Made by a program: the position numbers and the translations under genes. From contig CM072861.1 of NCBI GenBank assembly GCA_036937835.1, positions 17,970,001 through 18,034,000 of the forward strand: a stretch of 64,000 bases of DNA, read 5' to 3'. The stretch comes from Pampus argenteus (Eukaryota > Chordata > Actinopteri > Scombriformes > Stromateidae). Below the pieces are notes generated by a model. The model made no database searches and was not told where the DNA came from. It saw nothing but the letters and a program-made list of their open reading frames with translations. This document shows, one piece after another, positions 27,201 to 38,078 of the stretch (its first letter is position 1; the number at the start of each line of letters is the position of its first letter).

Positions 27201-27489
27201 TTGTGGTTGCTAAACGGAAGGGTTGACAAGAGCAGCACCAGTAATAGACATTAATAACTACTGAAACATGTTGTGTCTTCTGCGAATCATATGTGACTAA
27301 GTGCACAGTGCGCTAAAGTTGTTTTCTTTTCCTGACCTCAGCTCTCCGGCTCTGGAGGAGGAGACCGACTCCACGTCGCAGGACACGGCTGACACCCTTC
27401 CAGAGGAGGACAGGGTGGAGGAGACCAGTGAGAGAGACGCTCTGCTGAGCTCCTCCGGCACGCCCGAGGTAGAAGACAGCTTCCTGTAG
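14897..27489 (+). CDS. pdgfrb: Platelet-derived growth factor receptor beta (receptor tyrosine kinase)
   Basis: Plasma-membrane receptor for PDGF-B/D that drives pericyte, smooth-muscle and fibroblast growth and migration. Exons: 14897-14945, 15312-15623, 15712-15969, 16658-16788, 17159-17324, 18030-18210, 18729-18844, 19018-19141, 19287-19498, 19880-19974, 20133-20265, 20891-20995, 21277-21387, 22129-22285, 22510-22676, 23006-23118, 23474-23596, 24061-24172, 24992-25091, 25200-25305, 26023-26306, 27342-27489. They join in frame to 1100 residues (human about 1106). Layout: signal peptide about 1-26, Ig-like ectodomain, membrane helix about 521-546, juxtamembrane YIYV (Y569, Y571), glycine loop 597-602, VAVK K624, alpha-C E641, kinase insert with two PI3K sites (Y729MDM, Y740VPM), HRD D815, DFG D833, activation-loop Y846, PLC-gamma-type tail site DYIIP (Y1032), and the conserved EVEDSFL end. 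All catalytic residues are present. Beta rather than alpha is set by the neighbours cdx1 and csf1r and by the tail. Confidence 0.97.
17330..17370. repeat. (CA)n microsatellite at a pdgfrb splice donor
   Basis: About 20 CA units begin 5 nt after the donor of the exon ending at 17324, whose intron starts GTTAGA. CA repeats in this position can bind hnRNP L and affect splicing. Confidence 0.9.
22346..22379. repeat. (TG)n microsatellite in pdgfrb intron
   Basis: A TG run with one CG interruption, about 60 nt after the exon that ends at 22285. Confidence 0.9.
24182..24219. repeat. (CA)n microsatellite near a pdgfrb splice donor
   Basis: About 19 CA units start 9 nt after the donor of the kinase exon ending at 24172. 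Confidence 0.9.
25412..25427 (-). promoter_or_regulatory. CTCF-like motif in pdgfrb intron
   Basis: On the minus strand the core reads GGCCACTAGGGGACAG, close to the vertebrate CTCF consensus CCAC-AGGGGGC with one changed core base. Sequence match only; occupancy unknown. Confidence 0.35.
25445..25690. repeat. Dispersed fish repeat in pdgfrb intron
   Basis: The segment resembles a common percomorph interspersed repeat marked by ACTCAAGTA and TATGCTACTT-type words and a TTAACTACATT-type run. Weaker relatives occur near 8000-8200 and 1405-1500. Identified by word pattern; ends are approximate. Confidence 0.5.
26879..26963. repeat. Short palindromic MITE-like element
   Basis: About 85 bp flanked by inverted ends (AAAGGTGCAGTGTGTAG against the reverse complement of CTATACACTGGTCCTTTAT), around a core with the words AGATGCCACTAAATCC. 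It matches a short non-autonomous element that is frequent in percomorph introns. It lies in the last pdgfrb intron. Confidence 0.55.
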
Positions 27490-29085
27490 CCACATGTAGG
27501 ATCCCTGAGAAAACAGAAGCCTTTTCTGGGGTTTTTCTTAAACACGCCTGAAAAAAGGGAACAAGACTAAATTAGAATGTAGCAGAAATGAGACTGAGAA
27601 GACAATCTTCGTATTTCCACTAAGCACTCTAAAGGTTTTGCTCTTCTTCTTCTTCTTTTTTTTTTAAATCACACTTAGTACCTCTGATACAGAACAGTTA
27701 ATAATAACGAGCATGATGTTATCATCCAATCAGTATTGAAAGCTTACCAGGATATAAAAAAACGGTACTCATATAAAATCAGTTTATTGTAAGCACAGAT
27801 GTCTGATATGGTATTTTTAGATTTAGATATCTTTTTTGTTAAATAATGAAAATCAATCTTCACAAGCAATGTTACAGTGAGGAGCGAGTGCTTTTTCTTT
27901 TTCTTTTTTTTCTTTTTTTGTAAAATAGAGTTGATATGACATATGAGTTTGAGTTTAAAAAATATGAGTTTTGACATAACAAAATGATAAAAACAAACCA
28001 TAAAGAAATATACTTATTTCACACATCCAGACAAGAAGGAAATGTCCACAGCCCTGCTACATATGCAGCTTTATGATCTGTTATTCCAAGAACATGAAAC
28101 ACAGACGGATTCTACGTGCACTGTTTTGATAGGAGATATATCTTCATGTTAAAGATTAAGATTAACTTTATTCATCCCTCAAGGGGAAATTGTTTTTTCA
28201 GTCTACTTTTTTATTTTACATGCATTTAACCCAGACACACACAGTACAACAGCATAGACATGCAAATGAGGAGAGAGATGGTGGAGTGATGGGCAGCCTG
28301 CCTGACCAGCGCCCAATGAGCAGTTGGGGGGGGAGGGGTTGGTGACTTGCTCAAGGGCACCTCTCCAGCTACCAGCCCACCTTCCATATTTTTGGTCTAT
28401 GTGGGACTTGAACTGCCACCCTCTGGTCTCCAAGCCAAGTCCTTATGGACTGAGCTAATGCCGCCTGCTAATCAAAGTTGCAGAAATTTTCTTCTGCAAC
28501 AATCTTTTATTCATTTGTGAATTTTGAACACTACATTGTAATTTTCATTTTGTATTTGTGTATGCTTAATTCATAGTTCTGTGCCAGATTTGCACTTTAT
28601 ATAGAAAAAATGTGGATATTCATGATACAGATAAAATACAAATTTTAGTCATTGAGAAGTTTTTGATTTAAATGTGTATGTTACAGTGAACATGACTCCC
28701 AATTTCTGTGATGACTCTTTAACGAAGATAGTAAATACAGCGTATCACTGCCTTAGCACAAGATGGCACAAAGGAGTGCCTTTGTATAGATTGGATAGGA
28801 CAGATGTCTTGCAGCTCGGACTACTGTATAAAGGCTACTGTCCTCAACCTAGATACCATATGTGTAAATGTACTTAAAACATATGCTTTTTGTCTTCTGT
28901 CGAATTTACTTACGCAAGTTCACACTTAGTTCACCATTCCTATTGCAATTTTAACCGCACATGATCACTGTATGACAAGCTATGGTACCAAAGTTCAACT
29001 TCACGTTGGCAAATGTATTTTTATATGTGTCATTTTGTATATTGTAAATGTGACAATAAATGTGTATTATTGTAATATTATTATT
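27490..29085 (+). other. pdgfrb: pdgfrb 3' UTR
   Basis: AT-rich sequence from the TAG stop to a canonical AATAAA at 29055-29060, about 1.6 kb, which is a normal length for PDGFRB. It contains a complete tRNA-derived SINE. The cleavage site is inferred from the signal. Confidence 0.65.
28148..28465 (-). mobile_element. tRNA-derived SINE inside the pdgfrb 3' UTR
   Basis: Read on the minus strand the element begins at 28465 with a tRNA-like head (GGCGGC...), an A-box-like TAGCTCAGTCC (28447-28457) and a B-box-like GTTCAAGTCC (28404-28413). It continues through a body and ends at about 28150-28190 in a LINE-type tail whose plus strand reads AACTTTATTCATCCC then AAGGGGAAATTG, typical of teleost SINEs. 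It is antisense to pdgfrb. Both pol III boxes look intact. Target-site duplications were not clear. Confidence 0.75.
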
Positions 29086-30043
29086 GGAATCATGAATCTT
29101 TCATGGATCTCCATCCACTTCTATTTTCTTCACTGTTTTCACAACTCAAAAATACTAAAACCAACCAACTAAAAATACTAATCCTGGTGGAGAATAGTTC
29201 CTGAGGTCCCACTAATAATAGTGATGTCAAATCCTATCCACCATATCCATAATGATCTTTCTCTCACATTACCTTCCTCTGATTCCTAGGTAAGATTTCT
29301 AAGAGCCCTTTGATTTTCCTTCTCTCTCCCATGAGTCCACGCTTTCCCAACCATGGTTCAGCAGTGATGACGGTGATTAGTCTCACCTCCACGGATGTCT
29401 CAGGAGAATTGTGACTTTCTGTGACCAACTGGCACTGGCTCATTAATTTGTTAAGCGTGATATGCTGATCCGCCTCCCCACACGCTCAGCCCCCCCCCCC
29501 CCTCCCCACCCTTCACTTGCTTTCTGGAAGATTTCATGTTTGCTGTGTGACTTCTGTAGCGAGGAGCCTGTAAACAAGCAGAAAGGAGGGGACTCTTGTG
29601 TCAGGTCTGGATGGTGGAAACATCAAACTCAGGGAAGTTATTATACTCCTCTGTTTGGCTGAATACATCTGCAGGTGAGTATATTTAAAATAAATGAATT
29701 ATGCTTCCACATTGCGTGATAATTCAACTGCATTTGGAGTTACAGTGAGTTAATTTATTTGTTGTATTAATTCCCTAAATGTATTAAAGAAAGACTTTAA
29801 AGTGATTCATATGTTAATTTGCTTCCTGAATTTAACGGAACAGAATTACAAAATGAATAGATTCATATTTATGGGTAAAACTGCTCTGACCAGTCAGAAA
29901 AGAGAAGTTAATATAGGACATGACTGATGACTGTACTGGGGTGTTTTTTCTCAATTCTCACCCCTACAAGACAGAGAGAAGAGTGTTTAGTGACACTCAC
30001 ACTCATCAAACACTCAAAGCTGCAGGTTTGGAGTTGATCCAGG
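29086..30043 (+). other. pdgfrb-csf1r spacer and csf1r 5' region
   Basis: Under 1 kb separates the pdgfrb poly(A) signal from the csf1r ATG, so the csf1r promoter must lie here or inside pdgfrb. It holds a C-run at about 29491-29505, a good donor (CTGCAG|GTGAGT) at 29674, a PU.1-like site at 29898-29909, and a possible acceptor (GCTGCAG) at 30025 just before the ATG. Confidence 0.5.
29898..29909 (+). promoter_or_regulatory. PU.1/ETS-like site in the csf1r promoter region
   Basis: AAAAGAGAAGTT resembles the purine-rich PU.1 motif (AAAGAGGAAGT) and lies about 140 bp upstream of the csf1r ATG. CSF1R promoters in mammals are TATA-less and depend on PU.1. Sequence match only. Confidence 0.35.
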
Positions 30044-33000
30044 ATGCAGTCCTGCCTCACACTGCTGCTGGGGATTGTGGCCTCTGCTGCCTCAGGTAAG
30101 GCACTGTCAAACACCGTCTGTTAAAAATGCAGCCGCAGCGTTGTTTTCTTCTCACACATACTAGTATCTAAAGAAGAATCAGATCTGAAATTGTAATATA
30201 TAATCTGAAATGTACAAACACTGTAAGTGAAAGATAAGAAAAGCTAAAACATGTATGAGTAAATTATTCTTCACATTCACATTTTTACATTGATTTGAAA
30301 GAACGGATAACCAATATGTGGTTTTAAATCTAAAATCTAAAGAAATTAAATTTCTGAGTTTGTCTGATTTTGGATTAAATCTCAATTTAAAATTAATACA
30401 AACTGCAATAAAACTTTTTTATTTGCACCACATCTAACCAGTTATTTATATAACACAAAATATTTATTACCATTTATATAACACAAAAGATTTATTATTA
30501 TTTATATAACACAAAAGATTTATTATTATTTATATAACACAAACGATTTCCTCAAACATGATGTACTGAGCAGGACAATTCTCTGCAGCATCATGAGTTG
30601 TTTTTGGGGTCATTCTTATGATGTTTTCCTTTCTTTCTTTCTTTTTTTTCTCTCCATTTTGATTCTGAATACCACATATATGGATCACCCGCAGGATATC
30701 AAATTGCAATTTCACGCATTTGCATTTGAGTATATCAAAGCATCTGTTGTTGGGTTTAATTATGGTGGAATGAATTAGCTTTGCCTTCTGGTGTATACAC
30801 CATATAAGGTGAATTTGGGGTCATTTTGAGGGTGACTGAATTTTACATTTAAAATGCTGATTGGCTTGAAACTACATTGCTCTGCTTTATTTGTTCTGTG
30901 GCGAGCAGAAAAATGCTGAACATGGAGTCTCAGTTCTGCTTCAATCTTTAAAACAAACTGTCCGAAAACCCAAGAAACTATTAGAACTGCAACTGTTACA
31001 TTAAATGAGATAAACTAGCAGGTTGAGGGCAAAGCTCTTCTCAATCTCTCCAGTGTTAATAATTAAAAAAAAACAAAAGCTGTCCAAACCCCAAAGTTTA
31101 GATGTAATGATGTGTCCAACCAGCATCCACAAGCCTCCAGATTTTCAACAAAGTCATCAAAGAGAGCACTGTTCTTCATCACTAACATATTTTCCCTTTG
31201 GGGTTACTGCAGTTTTTACCTCAAACATGCCAGTTTTTTCGGTACAGATAAATATTACTCCCATTTCATATTTGTAGTTCGTAAATGTGTATGTTCTCTC
31301 ATTTATAGCATTGAACAGTAATGTCTAAGTACAAATACAACAATAACATTTTTGGATCTTTGCACATTTACAGTTTTTCCATCTTCCATCCTCAGTGTTG
31401 ACGTAGCAGGACTGTAAAAAGCAGAAGTGAGAAGGATCGAGGGATGTTATTTATGTAGGCCCAAATCTGGTTCCTGAATTTACTTAAAATACTTCCAAAA
31501 TAAATCTGAATCAGACGAGACAGCTCTCTCTATGTTGGCTAATTTGCTCTCACACTTTTTTTCTTTTCATGTGTTTCCGTTAATAAATGTATTCATTCAT
31601 TCATGTTTTCATTCCCTGTCAGTGGAATGGAGGCGTCCAGTGATCAAGTTCAACTCGAATGTGGTGGTGAGTCCTGAGGTGGTGGTCAATCCTGGTACAC
31701 CTCTGGATCTGAGGTGTGAGGGTGACGGGCCTGTTAACTGGCACACAAGGCTAGCCAAACACAGACGCTACGTGTCCAAGGGCAACGGGAAGGTCCGCAC
31801 GTTTAAGGTGGAGCGTCCCTCTGCAGAATTCACTGGAACCTACAAGTGTTTTTACACTGGGAGGTCACGTGATGAACTGACCTCCTCAGTGCATGTGTAT
31901 GTAAAAGGTGAGCTCAGAAAAAAGACAGTCCCACTGTTTTGTGGACAACCTTCCTAATGTTGTTTTAATGTTTAATGTTGTCGTAAGTGCTTGTACTGAT
32001 CATTGTCCACAAATTTCAACTTTTTTCCAGTGATCTAATAAACAATAATCACTTCTCCACCAGATCCAAACCGTGTGTTCTGGACCAGCAGCACGTCCCT
32101 GCGGGTGGTGAAAAAGGAGGGTGAGGTCTACCTGCTGCCCTGCCTTCTGACCGACCCGACAGCCACAGACCTGGGCCTCCGCATGGACAACGGCACCACC
32201 GTGCCACCGGGAATGAACTTCACCGTCGACCGGTACCGCGGTATTCTCATCCACAGCCTCCACCCCAGTTTCAACGCTGATTATGTCTGCACAGCAAAGG
32301 TCAACGGAGTAGAAAGGACGTCCAAGGCCTTTTCCATCAATGTCATTCAGAGTGAGACAACTTGTTTGAAGAAATTGACCGCAGTCATCATCATCAAGTT
32401 AAGCGATACGTGCATCCAGCTTGACGCTCTCATATACGATTTCCTCTTTCTCTAGAGCTTCGTTTCCCTCCATATGTCTTCTTGGACACAGATGAGTATG
32501 TGCGCATTGTTGGGGAAGAACTCAAGATTCGCTGCACCACACACAATCCCAACTTCAACTACAATGTCACCTGGAAATACACCACCAAATCGGTCAGTAT
32601 GAGAAATTCATGGAGTCCTCTCTTGACCATGACAATAATCTTCATTTTATAACTGTTGTTTTTCCTCCCTTCGTTTTCAGAAACCAACTATAGAGGAGAA
32701 GGTTCGCTCCAGTGGAGAAAACCGGCTGGACATTCAGAGCATACTGACCATCTCTGCTGTGGACCTCGCAGACACGGGGAACATTTCCTGCATCGGCACC
32801 AATGAAGCAGGGGTGAACAGTTCAACCACGTACCTGCTGGTTGTAGGTGAGAGACACAGACACAGTCACACCCAGCCTGTTGTGATTGATACTTCAACAT
32901 TATGAGGAACTGATAAATGATAACTAACTTGATTCCTGTGCATAGACAAACCCTACATCCGACTGCTGCCACAGCTGTCTCCCAAGCTGGCACAAAAGGG

Positions 33001-36000
33001 TCTATCAATTGAAGTGAATGAGGGAGAAGATCTGGAGCTCAGTGTGCTCATAGAGGCGTACCCTCACATTATAGAGCACAGGTGGCACACTCCAACATCT
33101 CCCAACACGTCCACACAGGAGCACAAGTTCATCCGATACAACAACAGGTACAAATCAGTATCATATGACATCCAAAAACGAAAAAACAAAAACAAAACAA
33201 TCAAGTGTACTACAGGAATAAGAAGCTACTTTGGATTTGAAATATGCTGTCAATGCATTTTGGGTTAATCTGACCGGAAACTCAAGGGTCATTATATTTC
33301 CTCAGGTCATGAAACTGCAGCTAAAGGGAAGAGCATTGTTCTGTTTTTGTTTTGGCGACAGTACATAGGCTCCGTCTGCATTCAAACCGCAGAATTAGTT
33401 ACTTTGGGATCTGCAGACTTTCCTCTTTTTATTTGTTCAGAGATCACTTTGTTCTGTTTTTTTTTTTTTAGATACTATGCTACTCTGGAGCTGAAGAGAA
33501 TGAATGCCCAGGAGCAGGGCCAATACACCTTTCACGCCAGGAGTGACTTGGCAAATGCATCCATCACATTCCAAGTCCAAATGTATCGTAAGTGGCGTAT
33601 TCAAACACAAATCAAAGCAGTAAGCACATTCACAGTGGTGCGGTATAATTAGGTTTTCTTGGGTAAAAGGAACATTTGTTCTGTCTAACTTGATGATTGA
33701 TGCTGGTCTTTCTTTTCCCTCATATTTCTCCTCACGGGCAGAGAGGCCTGTTGCTGTAGTGAGATGGGAAAACATAACCACTCTGACTTGCACCTCATTT
33801 GGCTATCCTGCCCCCAGAATCATCTGGTACCAGTGTTTTGGAATACGACCAACGTAAGTATCACTGCAACACACACCATTTTACATTCAGCAAGGGTGTA
33901 AAGGTGCAGCACAAGTGTTCATGTAAGCGTGTGTGCCTTAGTCTAACCGAATATATGTGTTGCAATGAGGCAGGTGCAACGAAAACACCACAGGGATGCA
34001 GATGCCGATTACTCTCCAGGCACCGACGGTGGAGGTCCAGAGGGAGGAGTACGGGGCCGTGGAGGTGGAGAGCGTCCTCACCGTGGGGCCGTCCAGCCAG
34101 AGGATGACTGTCGAGTGTGTGGCCTTCAACCTTGTCGGCATCAGCAGCGATACATTTGCCATGGAGGTTTCTGGTCAGTGTTGGATAATTACTCACTTTA
34201 ACACATTGTGTCTCAACATGCATTTGTAAAAGGGGGAAATCATCTTGCATAGTGCACAGTCAGTCTATGTGAGTTAAATGATGTATACATAATAATCTGT
34301 CTCTGATTACGTAGACAAACTCTTCACTTCCACCTTGACTGGAGCAGCAGGCGTTTTGGCCATCCTCCTTCTGCTTTTGGTTTTTCTGTTTTACAAATAT
34401 AAGCAGGTAAGACATGCTTTAATTATGAAAGTAGCAGTATTTTTAAGACATCCCAATATATCCTTATTTGTTATGATAATACATATTCTCTTATGTTCAT
34501 CCCCAGAAACCAAGGTATGAGATTCGTTGGAAGATCATTGAGGTGAGAGATGGAAACAACTACACTTTCATTGACCCCACTCAGCTGCCTTACAATGAGA
34601 AGTGGGAGTTCCCACGGGACAAGCTCAGGCTCGGTATGTTTTCCAAAACTGACTCAAATGCGCTGGATCACTTGTCATTTTTAGTACATTAGAAATGCGG
34701 TAGATAATAAGTTAATATGATATGAATAGAATATTAGATATTAACTAAATATAAGTAATACAAAATCAACTAGAAGATGTAAAATGCCTTCTCAAATGTC
34801 CTGTCTGTCCAGGGAAGATCCTGGGTGCTGGAGCTTTTGGGAAGGTTGTTGAAGCCACAGCCTACGGTCTAGGAAAGGACGACAATGTGAAACGTGTGGC
34901 TGTGAAAATGTTGAAAGGTGAGATGATGTTAACACAGAGAACATTGTATACATGAGCAAGTCAGAGTGACTTGAAAAGCATGTCCGATTCAGGCGTCACT
35001 CACTTTAATGTCCTGCTGCATTTGTTTGATGACCATCTGTGTTGTGTATCTCTGCAGCCAGTGCCCATTCAGATGAAAGGGAAGCTCTGATGTCAGAACT
35101 GAAAATCCTGAGCCACCTGGGACACCACAAGAACATCGTCAATCTACTGGGAGCCTGCACCTATGGAGGTAGTATAAGAAGACATGTGCATGGGAACACG
35201 TTTTTCTATGTTTAAAGGGTCATAATATGGTGTGTTTCCGCATCAGGGCCAGTGCTTGTGATCACAGAGTACTGCAGCCTCGGTGACCTCCTTAACTTCC
35301 TTCGCCACAAGGCAGAGACGTTTGTGAACTTTGTTATGAACATGCCTGATATCATGGAGAACTCGAGTGACTACAAGAACATCTGCAATCAGAAACAGTT
35401 CATTAGAAGGTACCAAACATGTCAAGTCTAAATCATCCACTTACTGTCATCTGGCATCTTGCGACATTTTCTCTTTGCTCTCTTCATACAGTGACAGCGG
35501 GATCTCTAGTGAATCCTCCAGCAGCTACTTAGAGATGAGACCCAGCCAGCTGCCACATGTGGAATCATCTCGAGGTAAAACTGCTTCGGTTTAATTTACA
35601 CAAATGCATTCAGTATTCAGGAGTGTGCTAATGAAAAACATTTATCCGTCTGTCTGATTCATGTCTAGACTCTGTGTGTGAGGAGACTGGCGACTGGCCG
35701 CTGGACATTGATGATTTGTTGAGGTTTTCTTTTCAAGTGGCTCAAGGACTTGACTTCCTGGCTGCGAAAAATGTGAGTGGTATCACCGCTATAAAGATCT
35801 AAGATGTGAATCAGTAGAGCAGCTACTCTTTTGTCCGTAAAGAGGAAAAAAGCAAAACGCAACCAGATATGCATGAAAAAGCATCTGAAATTATGAAAGC
35901 ATGAAATCTCCTCATGAGGGGGTTGATGAGGGGAATTTCCCATTACATTCTTTCGTCATAGTTTGACATTGCATTGATTGTAATTCTTGATGCCGCATCA

Positions 36001-38078
36001 AGACGCACTCCATCCACAAACGCTATTGTCTTTAATTGTGCCTGCGTGCAGTGTATTCACAGAGACGTGGCTGCGAGAAACGTCCTCTTGACGGACCACC
36101 GAGTTGCCAAGATTTGTGACTTTGGCCTGGCACGTGACATCATGAATGACTCCAATTACGTGGTTAAGGGTAATGTAAGTAACATGTCAAAGATAAACTC
36201 TACTGTTACCCCACATTAGCTACATTAAAAACTAGATAAAAAATGAACACTTTTTTGTTTTTGTTCTTTTCACCTGGTGTTTGAAGGCACGTCTGCCAGT
36301 GAAGTGGATGGCTCCGGAGAGTATTTTTGAATGTGTATACACCGTGCAGAGTGACGTCTGGTCCTATGGCATCCTCCTGTGGGAGATCTTCTCTCTAGGT
36401 GAGAAGATAAACCCGATATCTCCTACATTTACTCATATTTATGCCATTGATTTGCTCTAACGTTCTTCTCTATAAGGTAAGAGCCCTTACCCCAGCATGG
36501 CTGTGGACTCAAGGTTCTACAAGATGATGAAACGCGGCTACCAGATGTCTCAACCGGACTTTGCCCCACCTGAGATGTAAGCTTCATACGTCAACAACTT
36601 AAAACGTGGCTCATACAAACGATGGGTCGCTGCTACTTTCTGCCTACATCCCTCTTTGTCTTCCAATCAATGTTAATACTCAACTTAGTGTCACCTGATT
36701 GTCAGTTGGGTTTTACTGGAGATCAGGTGACTATCAGCTGGGTTTTTACCATTGAGTGAATAGGAATAGGTGCCTTATTGTCAGCTGGTAGCAATCAGTT
36801 TATCAGAGTACTGGGATTAATGCCGTGGTTGTGCTAGCAGCTGCTAACATGCAGTAAGTATTATCTAGTAGTATTTAAGATATAATTATTAACAATGGCT
36901 GGTTTATAAATATATTGGATCCTAAGTTGACTTTAAGACAGTTAAAATGTTCACCATGACTGAACAAAGACCCCTTTTTTCCTTTGCAAGTCTTCTGCCC
37001 TAACATCTAAAATAACTGACACATGAGGTAACCTCATGAAGCACTTCCATTATTCCTCCTTTTTTAATTTTCTTGCTTTGGGTTATCTCCTAACCCCAAA
37101 CTCAAAACTCAAAACTTAACAGACCACCAAAATTAGAAAAGAAAGAGGGTGTTTTTTCTTAGTATCTCGGAGGGCCCTAACATCTGTGTGTGCTGATTTG
37201 GCGTGGCTGTCACACCACCAGGAATAACTGTGCTGTGGAGACGGAGAGGGACTAAATGTGAGTCAGGGCCCAATCATCTGTTGTTTTGCTGTGAGTCAGG
37301 CTTCAGTTCTGCCTGTTAGCCACATGATCTCAAAGCTCAAACCCATGTAACTGCTATTTCACGGCAGCAGAATGAGACTGGAGGGGCAGGGGTTCTTATG
37401 AACAAGTCTCTCTTATCAACCTGCGTCACCACCTCCTGCTTATTTTGTCTAATTTGACTTTATATAGTTTCTACTCCCAGTCTAACACAGGTTTATTAAG
37501 CAGTATAAACAAATAAAGGCAACTTTTCTGAAACAAATGTGTTTACTATTATCTTTACTCAAGTAAATGTGTCACGTCTGTTTCAGCTACATGATCATGA
37601 AGATGTGCTGGAATCTGGAGCCTACAGAGCGTCCGACGTTCAGCAAGATCAGTCAGATGATAGAAAGACTACTTGGGGACCAACCTGAGCAGGAACCAGT
37701 GAGTTGTACTGCACAGTATGCAGCAGGCTTTAAGCGTTTTTTAAAAAAAACAGAAAAACCATCTGCCACATATTACATGAGGAACAGCGATCGACGTTGT
37801 TGTTGATAACAGTATACTGTTTGAATGAAAGGGTTATTTCACTCATCACACTATTGTATTAAGATGGAACAGATAGAGATTTTTGGCCTTCATGGATCAA
37901 GTTTCACCATCCTAATTATGCTTCTCCACAGCTAATTTACCAGAATGTGGAGCAGCAGGTCACGGAGGGTGAAGTGTGTGACAAGTCCAAGCACTGCGAC
38001 GGCCCCTGTGACCAGTCTTGTGACCACGAGGAAGAGGAGCAACCTCTGATGAAGACCAACAACTACCAGTTTTGTTGA
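30044..38078 (+). CDS. csf1ra: Colony-stimulating factor 1 receptor (receptor tyrosine kinase)
   Basis: Cell-surface receptor for CSF1/IL34 in macrophages and microglia; the fish a-copy also acts in xanthophore pigment cells. Exons: 30044-30095, 31623-31907, 32064-32351, 32456-32592, 32681-32846, 32946-33147, 33472-33587, 33742-33853, 33974-34173, 34315-34406, 34507-34633, 34813-34917, 35058-35168, 35247-35409, 35492-35574, 35669-35772, 36052-36174, 36287-36398, 36477-36576, 37587-37698, 37932-38078. They join in frame to 978 residues (human 972). Signal peptide about 1-17, Ig-like ectodomain, membrane helix about 526-546, juxtamembrane Y569, glycine loop 597-602, K624, a short insert with a DYKNI Grb2-type site and a PI3K site Y731LEM, HRD D786, DFG D804, activation Y817, and the diagnostic C-terminus NNYQFC. 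Tandem placement after pdgfrb marks it as the csf1ra-type copy. Confidence 0.96.
30445..30549. repeat. 28-bp minisatellite in csf1r intron 1
   Basis: Nearly four head-to-tail copies of a 28-nt unit (TTTATATAACACAAAAGA followed by TTTATTATTA). Unit starts are 30445, 30473, 30501 and 30529, the last partial. Copies 2 and 3 are identical, which suggests recent expansion. Confidence 0.9.

Noticed and set aside
28400..28465. A functional tRNA gene on the minus strand
   Set aside because: A- and B-box words are present, but the stretch does not fold as a full cloverleaf by eye and continues into a SINE body and LINE-type tail.
30445..30549. Regularly spaced repeats as a CRISPR-like array
   Set aside because: The 28-nt units abut with no spacers, so it is a minisatellite in a vertebrate intron.
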